Shown: piece by piece, positions 32,346 through 44,830 of the stretch
Layout of the letters: every line of letters starts with the position of its first letter
How positions within the stretch are numbered: position 1 is the stretch's first letter
Source: Siphonodentalium dalli
Taxonomy: Eukaryota; Mollusca; Scaphopoda; Gadilida; Siphonodentaliidae
Length of the DNA: 64,000 bases
Direction of reading: 5' to 3'
NCBI GenBank assembly: GCA_032622095.1
Contig: CP136061.1
Span: 67,707,127-67,771,126 of the forward strand
Translations under genes and position numbers: made by a program
Notes under the pieces: model-generated
What the model was told of the DNA's origin: nothing
Seen by the model: only the letters and a program-made list of their open reading frames with translations
Database searches by the model: none

Positions 32346-35300
32346 GTAGTCCAGGCACATTAGGCGTGAAATGGGAAAAGTAAGGAAATAAATAGGGGAA
32401 AGCTGATTTTTTTTTTATTATTTAGGCTATAACATCGCGGATGCGTCACGAAAAGTCCCCTAAAATCGGAGTTGAGCTTTCGGAGTTAACCAATTTTTTC
32501 CTTAAAAAAAACAACTTTTATATTTTTCACAATCATAGAAATAATGGGATGATATAACAATATTTCAGCTGAAACATATACCAAATATACTCAATATTGT
32601 TCAATACACAATTCTCGAACCAGAGATACAAATTCAACGGGGGGATTTGAATGAATTTCGCAGATATGGATATAAAATAACATAATAACCCCAAAAAATG
32701 ACGATTTTTTCAGACAAACTGTCCTATTCGATGTCAAATTTCTCGGGCTATTCATTACGTAGGCGCAAGCAATTTATTTTAAAAACTGCACAGACATCAC
32801 TCCTGCAATATAATATGCGGGATTAGCAACTATACCTATGATAAGTGGTCAACACTTGTAAAATCATAACCCTATACCCCTTAAACTGACTCTCGTCACA
32901 TTTTGCTCTTCCGGTAGTCCAAGTGCTTGTTGTAGAAAACACACCAATTGTGAAAAGGGTTATAAAAGTATGAAACCTGGCACATATGTTCCTTATACGC
33001 TACTGCTCATTTTCACATGTGGCGACATTCGCGACAGGCTCTTCTTAGCAACGGTTGCTAGGCAGCTACCCGGCATCGGATTAATGCATATGACTGATAT
33101 TATATGTGTTCTAACAAACTAAACTACGTCGTGTAGCATTTTTATGGTGAAAATAATTGTTGTCAGTTTTTACCTGACTGATAAATTACCATATTTCTTA
33201 CTTACACGGGGTGACGGTTGCTAGGGACACACACAAACACAATCTAAAAATGCACATATGACTGATATTATGGTAGCTTTAACAAACTAAACTACACCTA
33301 ATAGCACTTTTATGTTGAAAACAATTAGAATAGTTGTTGTTAGTGTTGAGCTGGCTGAAAAAAATACCATATAATTCTTACTTATATGAGTGGTAACTGA
33401 TGCCAGGGTCATACCCGAAATACAAAAATGCACATATGACTGATATTTTGGTTGTATTAAGGTTTTTATGGTGCAAACAAATTTAGTTTTCATATTGGTA
33501 CAATTATCCGTTATGCTCCATCAGTTCAGATATCGGGAATTCAATGTGAGAGTTGAAAAGTTGTTGCTTATATTTAATATGAGGCATGACCATAATATTT
33601 ATATAAGCCATAGACCCGCATATCTAGATGTATAATGTAAGTCACGGACCCACTCTACTATATATGAAGAACATAGGGTCAGCCACCAATATGTTAGCCA
33701 TGGGCCTAGCCTACAATAGTTAGGTTAGGACCCAGGCACATATTTAGTCACAGGACCCATGTCCATACATATAGACTATGGACGTCCAGACCGCTTCATA
33801 TAAGCCATTATATATTGGCATACACCATTTAACCGCGATGCTAGGCTGGTTATACCTGGTCACCGAGGCCGCAATGGAGCGATGCCGTGTAAAAGAAATA
33901 CAACAGTATACTCTATGGCGATGGACCCAGCCCATTATACATGTATGATATCTATGACCATGACACTGTTAAATGTGCAAATACCCAAGTGCCCACAGAT
34001 AGACCATGTACTAAGATACCATAGACCAAGTCCTATGCACAATACATTAGTACACCATGGATTCAGGACCCTATATATGGTATGAACATATGAGACAGTT
34101 TTGTGGCAGACCAACCTATTTATAGATATTGGACCGATGCCACATATACAAAAGTTAAGGATGGAGGCCCTTATAAATAGCCCAATACACATATGGCACT
34201 GTAGGTTGGCCATGGACACATACCCATACGTGTAGACCATGGACCAAGGCCGATATTTGTATGCCATATAGAATTGTACCCAGGCATAATCAGATGGACC
34301 CACCCCTTAAACGTGATATATCTACACCAAAGACCCAGGCAAGTTTAAATAGTGCTAATACACAGGTGACTATAATGCTGTATGCATTGGATACAGGTGC
34401 CTATATGTAGGACATGGACACAAGTCCCTAAATAAAAGCTACGAAACTTATTAGTCATTTCATAGAATCACATATATGCTGGTAGGCAATGGACTGATCC
34501 ACATATATAGGAGACACATGGACCCCATGCCCTAAGGGTAAGTCATGGACCAAAATGCCTGTGCATTTTTCCACGTCTCTATATGCTTACCATATACGTA
34601 CGTCCGTTTTCATCCATTCAACCAACGCCCTATAGGATGTAGGTCCCTATAGATTGGCCGTGTGCACCACCATAACTTGGCTATGGACCCAGGCTCATAT
34701 AGGTAGGAAATTGAGACGGGCCCCTATGGACAGCCCATGTATCCAGGCTGATTTAGTTATGACCTTATCCAACAGTTATTACCTTATTACCAGACATTTA
34801 TATGTAAGACATGAACCCATCCCATGAATGTACATGTTACATGACTATCTAGGTTATAACTTATAACCACAGCCACGCACACGCCATGGACCCGTATGAA
34901 CACCACACGTAGTGCAAATACACAGGTGCCTATAGTTATGAACGCATGACATGTACCCAGGTTTATACGGCAAATCAATAGAACCAGCCCTAAATAGTAT
35001 ATCATCGGTCCAGGCCCCTTTCTGTGACATTGACACAGTAGTTAAGACACGTCATTGGATGCAGTTCCTCAGTAACTATGAGTTGGTAATGGGCCCATGT
35101 AAATGGGAAATGGTCACCAGTTCCAAAGGGTAGTTCATGGTATCTCAGTCTGAAATATATAGGCCACGCTCATGTATGAGCTCCTATAGACTTGTAAATG
35201 ACTCATGACCATGCATTGACATATATGTAGTTATGGCATGGATAGGAAGGAAACACAGTTAGTTCCTATCGTATAGCAACTAGTATGCGGATGCTACCAC

Positions 35301-36972
35301 ACTGTGATAGAGTGTTCTGCATGGATGCCATTGTCAAATGTAGTGCGAATGTCCGATTCCATGGGGGATGGGGTTCAGGTGGTATCGACATATATGTGGG
35401 TCAATATTTTTACATGTCTAATTAAAATGTATTCCAACAATCGATTGATGGAAGAAACAACAATAAACTCCACACAGGTATGTGACTCTGATAAAACTAA
35501 CTGAATAGTCTGTCAGTTTAAAGAAGATTTGTCAATGGTATGTGGTTACCTAGCAACAATGAAACCTCAATACCAATTTGCCACACGAGATTCACATGAG
35601 AATGCATCAGTACACAACACAACAACCGTTAGTTGTGAATTATTGTCAATATAAGCATAATATGGCATATTATGAAACAATTATATATTATGTAAATTTC
35701 CCGAAACTAATACCATATTATGAAACAGTTATAACAGTTAAATTACCAGAAACTCATACATATGGATATGTCCATAGCAACCATTACACCACCCGTTAGG
35801 TAACGAATGTGGCAACTTTACTGTCATGTTCACACTAACAGCAATTATAATAATTGTTTTCAATATAAAAATGTAACATGGCATAGTTTAGATTGTTAAA
35901 ACTACCATAATATCAGTCATGTGTGCATTTTTAGATGTCTGGTGTGTCCCTAGCAACCGTTACCAGAAATATATAGTAATTTTTAAAGTCGAACCCACAC
36001 TAACAATAACTATTACAATTGTTTCACCATAAAATGATAATATTAGTTTGTCAAAACTACCATAATATCAGTCAGCTCGGCATTTTTCGATTTCGGGTAT
36101 GTCCCTAGCAACAGTTACCACCCCTGTAAGTAAGAAATCTGGTAATTTTCCAGCCAGATCCACTCTAACAAAAACTAATATTATTTCACCATAAAAATGA
36201 TGCATAACGTAGGTTAGATTGTTTAAACTGCCATAATATCAGTCATATTTGTATTTCTTCGATGTGTGATAGTTGCCTAGCAACCCTTGCCAAGGAACAT
36301 CTGAAAATGATTAATAGTGTATAAGGAACCTATGTGCCAAGTTTCATAGTGTTATCACCATTTTGACAATTGTTACGCCAAACGCCAGAAATTTTGTGTG
36401 GTATTTTTGCCTTTCAGACACTCAAAGCCATGGCGTACGTTTTAGGGGGTAGTGTTATGTTTCCGGCTATACATTCTTAAGGATGGTGATGGTTCGATAT
36501 ATCTTATCACTTTCCTTTTCTGAATTAACCACTGTTCTAGTATAATTGTTCATATTTTAGCTCATTGTCGTCTGGATATCTTTACTCGCCCTCTTTTGTT
36601 AGGAAAATTTTGAATCACCATGCGATTTAAATGCTCTCTTCGGCAATAAATGACATCACAATTATGGAATATCGCCGGTTAGTAAGCTCTAGCATCAATT
36701 GCGCATATATATCGACACCTGCTCCATGATTGACGGGTATGTGTAAAGATTGAGTCCATAAATTAGCCTACATATGACTGCATTCGCATATGATCTAATG
36801 GAATTTCGTCAGAATTTGCACCATTGCGAAAAACCATGATATCTCAAAAAGCTCAACTCGGATTCTAGGGGACATTTTGCCAAGTTGTTCATAAACATGT
36901 TCTTATTAATCCCTGAAAAATTCAGCTTTCCCATATTTTTTGCCGTAGTGAAACCTAATGTGCCTGGACTAC
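32346..36972. mobile_element. Foldback-type element 1, 4.6 kb
   Basis: The ends are GTAGTCCAGGCACATTAGG at 32,346 and its complement ending at 36,972. Inverted similarity continues inward through GGGAAAGCTGA, GTCCCCTAAAATC / GAATCC..GAGTTGAGCTTT, and long stretches around ATGACTGATATTATGGTAG, CATTTTTATGGTG and TTGCTAGGGACAC, so the arms are >1 kb each though gapped. The core (about 33,590-35,450) is AT-rich minisatellite-like sequence with recurring CATGGACCCAGG and ATATAGG. The flanks join into a known repeat (GGCCTGTATC) with at most a few duplicated bases. No transposase was seen. The layout matches foldback/Galileo-type elements of other animals. Confidence 0.8.
33590..35450 (+). repeat. 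Degenerate minisatellite core of foldback element 1
   Basis: Recurring CCATGGACCCAGG, ATATATAGG and GGACATGGACACA motifs at roughly 45-60-bp spacing, too diverged to give an exact period. Open frames here contain only translated repeat motifs. Confidence 0.65.
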
Positions 36973-37334
36973 TGTATCGTTAGATGGGAAATACACATAC
37001 CAACTTTGGTTCAGATCAAATAATCCAAACTGGAGTTATCGGTCGGAAACCAACAATATTAACAGACGGTCAAATTCTAAGTCGAAAAAGGGCCGTAACT
37101 CATGTAAAAACAATTGGACGGAACCCATATTCGAACTTGGCCTGTATCTTTAGCTGGGAAATACACATACCAACTTTGGTTCAGATCAAATAATCCAAAA
37201 TGGAGTTATCGATCGGAAACCAAAAATGTTAACGGACGGACGGACAGACGGACGGACAGACAGACGGACGGACAGACGGACAGACGGACGGACAGACTGA
37301 TTACATAATACGACCTTTTTCTAAAAGGGCGTAT

Positions 37335-38640
37335 AAAAAGTAAAAACATTGTCCGAAGTTTCTTGAATGAATTCTGCTTTTGAATACAAAGTTTCTTCGA
37401 TACATGTATGTGTGTCCCGCTTGAATGGCGATGATGCCTCAGTCTGCTAGTTTTACATAATAACTGAAATTACGATAATTTGTTTACATATTAACTGAAG
37501 TCTGCATATAGTCAATTGTATGGTGTAGTACATGTACATTGGTGTACGTCAATGTCGGACATAGTTTGAAAATGCATTATGCATATTTGCAGCTCTTAAT
37601 AATAACACTCTTCGAATCCATTTCATTTCTTCGATCTCCACAGACCATACCTTACCAAGTACAGCGACCATACACTTTTGGATAATGACATCCACATTAA
37701 AAATATGACGTGCTCCATCTTTTTTATGATTTATGCATTAAACTCGCATGTCAGTTTGTCGGAAATATAATAATGTCCTCAGACGTATAAGCGAGTTGAA
37801 ATGAGAAATTTTCGGATGTTCTGCTCAGCCAGTTGGGATCTCCAATGATAAAACAAAAATGTCACATTCAACGGGATTCAATGAGCTAGACAGGAGGATC
37901 ATATCTCTATGAAGGAGACGGATCCTTATATGTGCGTGTCTGCCCTACACTCACCTTCATTGACACCACTCACGAAATTAGGCAAGCTCGCAGGATATCT
38001 GTCACTTCGGAAATTGTATTTCCAGTGTGGACGACCATACACCTCGTCTACAATCTGTGCATACACAGTAGGTGTTTGCCAACTGTATATGGAGTGCTTC
38101 CCAACCCCAATCCGAACATGAACCAGTGATATGACTTACCTTATTATATTTTGTGAACTGTGTGTATATATCATATTGGTTATAAGCAACTAAATGCTTG
38201 AAATTATGCCCCTTGGCATTTGTGTAGGGAAACTCGAGTCAGCATAACAAAAATACCGACAGCTGAATGGTGTATAATATCTTCGGTTGTTTAATGTGAA
38301 AGAAAAAAGAAATTCAGGCTATGTTAATTCCTCGGCCATTTGTGTGGGATTGTTCGTCAAGCGGCTACATTGGTCGCCAAATTTGGTAGGGGTGGGGGTA
38401 TTTTTCTATATTAAAATTTTGTGCACAAAAGGGGGTAGTTGTGGAAATGCCAATTTATTTCCAGGAATAAGTATGGTGAGGCACCATTTCTTTTTTGACA
38501 ACTTATGTCCGACATGGAGTTCTACACGCAAAAGTATTTCAAGTTTGGCTCAGTAGGGTAATGAATCGTCGGGATGGCTTAACCCTAACACTGTCGCCTA
38601 TGGGAAATATTTAGTTGATTGTAACCTATATAGTCCTATA
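37335..38640. other. No recognised gene
   Basis: About 1.3 kb. Near 38,235 CAGCATAACAAAAATACCGACAG resembles part of the MITE that follows, so a decayed third copy may exist at about 38,150-38,600. Two overlapping frames at 37,909-38,129 show no motif. Confidence 0.45.
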
Positions 38641-39090
38641 TGTTACACTACACCAAATACAAATTAGTAGCGTGATTTCCCCTGGCACTACCAAGCTAGG
38701 ATCAGCATAACAAAATTCTGGCAGCTGAATGGTCAATGATACATGGATGAAAAGTGCACGAAAAAATGCACAAATGTGTTTCCCGTCGAGAAACATCAAA
38801 TATAACCACATGGTAAATGGTTATGGCTGTGCAAGTGGCGAATAATTTATGGGAGGTGTTTGTGTTTTTTTCGATGTCATTTTTTTCTCAATTTTAAGGG
38901 TAGTGTGACGTTCGTCAAGCTCCAGAGTGATCTACCACGCTAACAAGTACTTTTGTGCACATTTCTGTGTGTCTAAAAGGACGTTCTTTAATTTCAAATA
39001 CTCGTGCAGGGTCAAAGCTTTGCTGCGAATATAGGCCAGCGGGATTTGTTAACACTGAGGCCTATGTAAATCATTTGGTGTATTGTAACC
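38641..39090. mobile_element. GGTTAC-ended MITE, copy 1
   Basis: Starts TGTTACACTACACCAAATAC and ends AATCATTTGGTGTATTGTAACC, an imperfect ~18-bp TIR. TA lies on both sides (38,639-38,640 and 39,091-39,092). It is ~95% similar to 39,978-40,419. No coding capacity. Confidence 0.8.
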
Positions 39091-39138
39091 TATCGTGAAA
39101 AATGGTCGTTTTCAGATTTCTGCTCTGAAACAAGTCCC

Positions 39139-39441
39139 GTGCTCATTATGCCCATGAAACAAATTGGAAACATAAAGTACGCGATACGACAGCTTATTTG
39201 GCGCCGGAGCCGTCCAATAAAATTACAAATTAACCCCTCTGATGCTATTTCTGCTTCTCGTTGTAGAACCGAAAATTACCATTTTCGACCTATTTTTGGG
39301 CCCAATGGTGTCCCTTTAATGAATGTGAGACCATATTTGTTGGCGTCCGACATCCTAGATCAACGACAAGGCAGATTTGTGGGGTTTGGGCACGACATGA
39401 GAGTAAAGCGTGCGTCAGATGGACCATACCCTAAAATATGA
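39139..39441 (+). CDS. Coding-like ORF, unidentified
   Basis: An open frame running from inside the preceding MITE boundary to TGA at 39,439-39,441; the first ATG is 39,148. It reads with even composition: KQIGNIKYAIRQLIWRRSRP, then ENYHFRPIFGPNGVPLMNV, RPYLLASDILDQRQGRFVGF and a basic end. There is no signal peptide or membrane span. It resembles real protein more than neighbouring frames, but I recognise no family. It may be an exon or a fragment of a larger element interrupted by the MITE. Confidence 0.35.
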   Translation: MLIMPMKQIGNIKYAIRQLIWRRSRPIKLQINPSDAISASRCRTENYHFRPIFGPNGVPLMNVRPYLLASDILDQRQGRFVGFGHDMRVKRASDGPYPKI

Positions 39442-39977
39442 TGCAAACTCGGACCCGATTCGGGTCAAACTAAGTTGAATTGCCCCTGTTAGATGACAGG
39501 TTGACAAAAAAGCCTACCATGGGAGTTTGCAGAAATGTTTCGACTATCCAACGCGCACAAATTTCGGCCAATAAATATATTCTTGTGACGGGACAATTTT
39601 GATTTTCTGTCGATTTTTTTTCGAAAATTGTGGAGGTGCGCCCAATGTGAAACCTAAATGCGCCCAATTCGCCTAGCGAATCGTATGGCATATTTTCTGG
39701 AAGTGGCATCTACAAGCTATCAGATCGACAACCTGTATGTACATCGTTATTGTTTACTTTGCCAATATTCAGTTAAAATGAAAAAAAATTGACATTCAAG
39801 TCAAAGTATTTTTTTGGCAAATTCAGCTATGGGTGGTGACAGAAAAGGGTTAATAAAGTAAGAACACAGACATATTTCGAATCAAATTTATTTATTTTGA
39901 CGTGGGTATATAAATGGACGCAATATAACATCATTTGGGCGACTTTCTTTACCTTCCAGTGATCACTATAGCCTATA
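39442..39977. other. No recognised gene
   Basis: No gene or repeat unit recognised. Confidence 0.5.
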
Positions 39978-40419
39978 GGTTACACTACACCAAATACAAA
40001 TTAGTAGAGTGATTTCCCCTGGCACTACCAAGCTAGGATCAGCATAAAAATGGTGAATGGTCAATGATACATGGATGAAAAGTGCACGAAAAAATGCACA
40101 AATGTGTTTCCCGCCGAGAAACATCAAATATAACCACATGGTAAATGGTTATGGCTGTGCAAGTGGCGAATAATTTATGGGAGGTGTTTGTGTTTTTTTT
40201 CGATGTCATTTTTTTCTCAATTTTAAGGGTAGTGTGACGTTTGTCAAGCTCCAGTGTGATCTACCACGCTAACAAGTACTTTTGTGCACATTGCTGTGTG
40301 TCTAAAAGGACGTTCTTTAATTTCAAATACTCGTGCAGGGTCAAAGCTTTGCTGCGAATATAGGCCAGCGGGATTTGTTAACACTGAGGCCTATGTAAAT
40401 CATTTGGTGTATTGTAACC
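39978..40419. mobile_element. GGTTAC-ended MITE, copy 2
   Basis: Starts GGTTACACTACACCAAATAC at 39,978 after TA and ends GTATTGTAACC at 40,419. It differs from copy 1 by a short deletion and scattered substitutions. The right flank is AAAATT, so the target duplication on that side is lost or differs. Confidence 0.82.
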
Positions 40420-40487
40420 AAAATTGGTGCGATCTAGTGACTCAATTAGTGCTTGTAAGACTCATACTACCGTAGTCTGTCAGATTC

Positions 40488-40784
40488 ATGGCTTATAATA
40501 CTTACGGGTTCAACGCTTCGGAGAGGGTGCAATGCCGTCCAGTTGACTTAACGTGTGCAACACTAGATGCGGCGACTTTTAATGTGTGCGTTAGTTTACT
40601 GCAGAGTTATGTGTCGCCCATTGTATTCGACAATCAAACCGTCCTCGCGATCGCCTCGGTGACTGGCCGTTTGGGTGCCATTCCAGTCAATCAATATAAT
40701 CCGTATTATCTCCGTGGACCGACCTTTAATGACACACATGTGCCTTTTAATTGTGAATTCTGTAATTTGAACCGATATCGATAG
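40488..40784 (+). CDS. Coding-like ORF, unidentified
   Basis: ATG 40,488 opens 98 codons with even composition and moderate GC content: MAYNTYGFNASERVQCRPVD, then FNVCVSLLQSYVSPIVFDN, SVTGRLGAIPVNQYNPYY and HVPFNCEFCNLNRYR at the end. Four cysteines fall in pairs at the two ends. There is no signal peptide. It starts 68 bp after MITE copy 2. I recognise no family; it could be a truncated gene or part of an unknown element. Confidence 0.4.
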   Translation: MAYNTYGFNASERVQCRPVDLTCATLDAATFNVCVSLLQSYVSPIVFDNQTVLAIASVTGRLGAIPVNQYNPYYLRGPTFNDTHVPFNCEFCNLNRYR

Positions 40785-41209
40785 TGGGTTTCTCAAGATC
40801 TAGGCCATTGGAGAAGAACGTGGTGAACTATTTGGTGTGTTTTATCTGGTTATATTGTTTTTAAAGTGGTTACATGTAACAATCATTTGAACTAAGTATG
40901 TGTTATCATATGTTTGTGTTTGGACGCTGTTTGTAAACGGCGAGCTAGCTACCTCGAAAATAGGTGTGGCCAGTACAGTGCGAAACATCTGGTTGACAGC
41001 GTCTGCAAGATGGCACTTTTTTCGAAGAAAATTTCGTACCAAAAAGAAGATTCAATGCTCCTGGCATCGTGGTGCCAATTACCAAATCCAAGTTAGTCCG
41101 GGAGCTAATAGGGGTACCATTGCACCCCCCCCCCCTGGGACTTAACTTCACCCCACTCATTTTGTTCCTTATTATGTCCTTCAACTTTTAAGCAATGTTA
41201 ACAAGAAAC
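40785..41209. other. No recognised gene; poly-C tract
   Basis: Contains a C-run at about 41,126-41,135. An 81-codon frame reads into it and is not convincing. Confidence 0.5.
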
Positions 41210-42489
41210 AAAAGTGGCCGTGTAGACTCCAGACAAGATGTCGTCCGTCATGGCCGCCGTTTTTCAGACCAGACCCTAAGTCAGTTTTATGCAAATTATA
41301 GCGAGAAAATCTAGTAAAATGTATACAAATGTATATATTTTCGTGAAGCTAAGACATAATGACACTTTTTTGGGCCAAAATTGAAACTCACCATCCAAGA
41401 TGGCCGCCAAAATGGCCGCCGGAAGTTGAAAATAAGACATTTTTTCACGAATATCTTCTAGATCAATTCATGCTATTTGGAACTGGTTGAGTAATATGAC
41501 ATTATTTTGTGTTTTGTATATTAACTGATCATTGGAGCAATTAAATATGCAATTAATGGGGTCCTAGCCCCTTCCTATCCCTCAAAAATTCGATTTTACA
41601 GAACGCGGTACAAAATTTAACAAAAAATCACAATTGGGATTCTAGTCATATTTCAACAAGAAATGAAAAGAACATTGTAATGTAAGTGAGGCATATCATT
41701 ACCTATGAATATTCCAACTCTCTGGAACCAAAAATCTTACCTTGGCTCAAAATGGCTGCGAAAATGGCCGCCAAAATATGGAAAATGGTAAATATTGCCC
41801 CAGGGTGTCCAGCAATCGCTCACAAGTTGTGGTTGATATATACAATTGGCTAATCTGTATTTTATACATTGCATACTAACATGTCTGATGCACCACGGAT
41901 CATTTTTACTATTCTCACCACTGACATCACCAGAAATATTGTATTTTTCTCTTACAATCTTGACATAAATATCGGCAAAAATTAACTTTTCAGGGTTCGA
42001 CCATTTGTTCAAGTAAAATGCAACTATTTTTGGTATCAAAGGTCTTTATTGTTTTGGTCTATCTTAAATGTGGCACACTACGGTGTTTATAGACTAAATT
42101 GCTCAAGGTGGCTTCCAAAATGGCAACCAAATTTGTTAAAAGTTAACATATCCCGAACATTATTCTCTGCGTTATCCGAAAAAGGTAGGAAATTGTGACT
42201 CACTTGGTTATTGTACGTGTTAGTTAATTAACTGACAACTATGTTCTATTATGTTTGTCCCAGTTCCGTGTGGGGCATGACAAATTCATTTTAAAGTTGC
42301 AGTATGGAATTTTGCGGAGAACCTCTTTTATGATTCTGGCCATATTATTGAAAGGAAATGGGCAGAACTTTGAGACGGAACTGAGATTAACCATGACATG
42401 TGGGTATTCTGGCCCATTATGGTAAAAAATTATCAACTGGATACAGGGTGGAAGCCAAGATGGCAGCCTGGGAGTTACTCTATTATCAT

Positions 42490-43140
42490 AGATGAGGATA
42501 ATTGGTATACATTGGGTTATTGTATGGTCATGAATGATGTGTGGGTATATAGGGAGTGCCCTGTTGGTAACGGTGGGACGTATATTTATATATGTTGTGG
42601 ATGTGTTATCATTGGTGGTGTATGGGGAGTAGATGTATGATCATGGATGGCTTGTATGAGAATGGCAAGTATGGAACGTATGAGTGGTCGTATGTGCGGG
42701 TATTAGTATATCTGGAAGGGCTCACCATTAGTGATGTGCATATGTATACCTGGATTGACTCTATGGTCATGGGTATGGCGAATAGGTATACATACAGTGG
42801 CTGTATGGTCCATGGTGAGGTGAATCTGTATACAATGAGTGACTGTATGGTCGTGAATGTAGTGAATATGTATACATAGAGTCACTATATGGTCATGTGT
42901 CGGGTGTAGGTGTATACCTTGTGTTCATGCATGGTGACCCGTTGCTGTATCGTCATTTGTGGTATGTACGGGTATAACCAAGTATGGCTGTATGATCAGG
43001 TGTACGTGTATAAAGTGGGTAACTATGTTGTCATTTGTGTGGTGTTTATGTACACATGGAGTGACTGGGGTAATGGGTGTGTTGTACATGTGTACCTTGG
43101 GTGGCTATCCACAATAACTCAAGGATATGTTAATCAATAG
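42490..43140 (+). repeat. Minisatellite core, left half, of foldback element 2
   Basis: Degenerate ~50-bp units around GTATGGTCATG..GTG and GTATA.ATGGAGTGACT. These are the reverse complement of the units in 43,165-44,830. Confidence 0.75.
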
Positions 43141-43164
43141 AGAGGTCATGTCAGAGAGTAATAT

Positions 43165-44830
43165 CACGGAAAGCGATAGCCACCCATTACCACACAGTCA
43201 TTACATATATACATAAACACCACATACATACCAATATAGTGACCCATTGTATACATGTACAGCTGAACCATGACCACAGATGACCATACAGCCACGCGCC
43301 ACAATGCAGGCACACCGGGTATACTCCTAAACATGACCCATAACATATAGTCACTCCTTCTATACCCATTCATCTCACTATTGGCCATAAGGTCATCCCC
43401 TGTATACCTATTCTCCAAACGCATGTTAAAATAGACAATCAATATATATATCAACACCACAACAATGACCATAAAGTCACTCCGATATACATATGCACCT
43501 CACCAATTGCCATATAGCCACTCGCTTCATACACATACCCTCACCCATGTCACCTGGTATACTCCTTCACCTGACTTATGGCCATATAGCCACCGAGTGT
43601 GTACCTATTCGAAACATTCATACATGATCATGGTCAATCCATATATATTCACCTCAACATTGGCCATGTCACTCCCTGTATCCCTATTTGTCACACCATA
43701 GCCGAATAGCCACTCAATATATACTAATACACCACAGCCATGTCAGTATAGTTACTCCATGTATGCATATGCACCTCATCCATTGCCATATAGCCACTCT
43801 CTATATACACATATCCCTCGCGCATGACAATAAAGCAACACATGTGTAAACTGGTATAACCTACACATGACCATATCGCCACGAGTCACCAAAGAGGAAC
43901 ACCAGGTATACTCATACGCCTGACACATGACCATGTAGTCACCCCTGTATAGGTGTTCATTACATTTATGATCATACAGTTACTACTTGTATACCTACAT
44001 GTACTCATCTCACCATTAATCATACAGTCACTACCTGCATACATATTCGACACACATAGTCATATAACCATTCAATATACATATGCAGCCCACCCTAGAC
44101 CATAGATTCACTCCAGGTATACATGTAAATTCACCCCTTCCAGATATAAAAAAAACCCGCACACACGACCACTCAAACAATCCATACTTGCATATACACC
44201 TCACACATGATAATTCAGCAATTCACTGTATAATCATACACGCCATCCATGATAATACATCTAAGCCCTATACACCCACCAGTGATAATACATACACGAG
44301 ATATATAAATATACATCCCACCCGTTACCACAAGGACACTCCCTATATACCCACACGCTCGATAATGTCCACCCAGCTTACTCCAGGTATTCATATTCAA
44401 TCATGACCGTACAGTCACTCCACGTATACCTATACACATTACCCGTAACCATAAAATCACTCCCTATTTATCCACACACCCCATCCATGATCATAAAGAC
44501 AACACATGTACATCCCACCATGACCTTACAGTCACCCCATATATACATAATCAACACATATATGACCATGTAGCTATATCCATACACCACACCAATGACC
44601 ATACAGGCACACCGGGTGCACCCGTACTGGATATACACACTCATACACCATACAGTCACTCCATGCATACCGATTCACCTCACACCTGACCATGACCTCT
44701 CCATGTATACCTAGATGCATCTTACCATGGACAACCCACTCATAAACATATAGTCACTCATTGTATATTTACTCACATCAGTCATGACATACAATAACTC
44801 CCTGTATACCTATTCACCTCACATATGATC
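43165..44830 (-). repeat. Minisatellite core, right half, of foldback element 2
   Basis: Degenerate ~50-bp units of the type ACCATATAGTCACTCCATGTATACCTATTCACCTCAC, in the orientation opposite to the left half. It is about 2.5 times longer than the left half, so the array expanded or contracted after the palindrome formed. Confidence 0.8.

Larger units (their letters stand above)
32065..37334 (+). mobile_element. Repeat with ATACGCCCTTT ends, split by a foldback element
   Basis: The left part (32,065-32,345) and right part (36,973-37,334) are consecutive pieces of one element built of ~170-bp direct units: GTCGAAAAA.GGC.GTAACTCA, GAACCCATATTCGAACTTGG and CTTTGGTTCAGATCAAATAA. The left end is ATACGCCCTTTAG; the right end is CTAAAAGGGCGTAT, preceded by a (GGACGGACAGAC)n-type stretch at 37,228-37,298. 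No gene. Confidence 0.7.

Noticed and set aside
38641-40419. LTR retrotransposon with 450-bp direct repeats
   Set aside because: The two direct repeats each carry their own terminal inverted repeats (GGTTAC..GTAACC) and TA on the left side, so they are two MITE copies, not LTRs. No primer-binding site or gag/pol lies between them.
42490-44830. CRISPR-like array of regular repeats
   Set aside because: The units are degenerate, AT-rich and adjacent with no unique spacers, and lie inside an animal foldback element.
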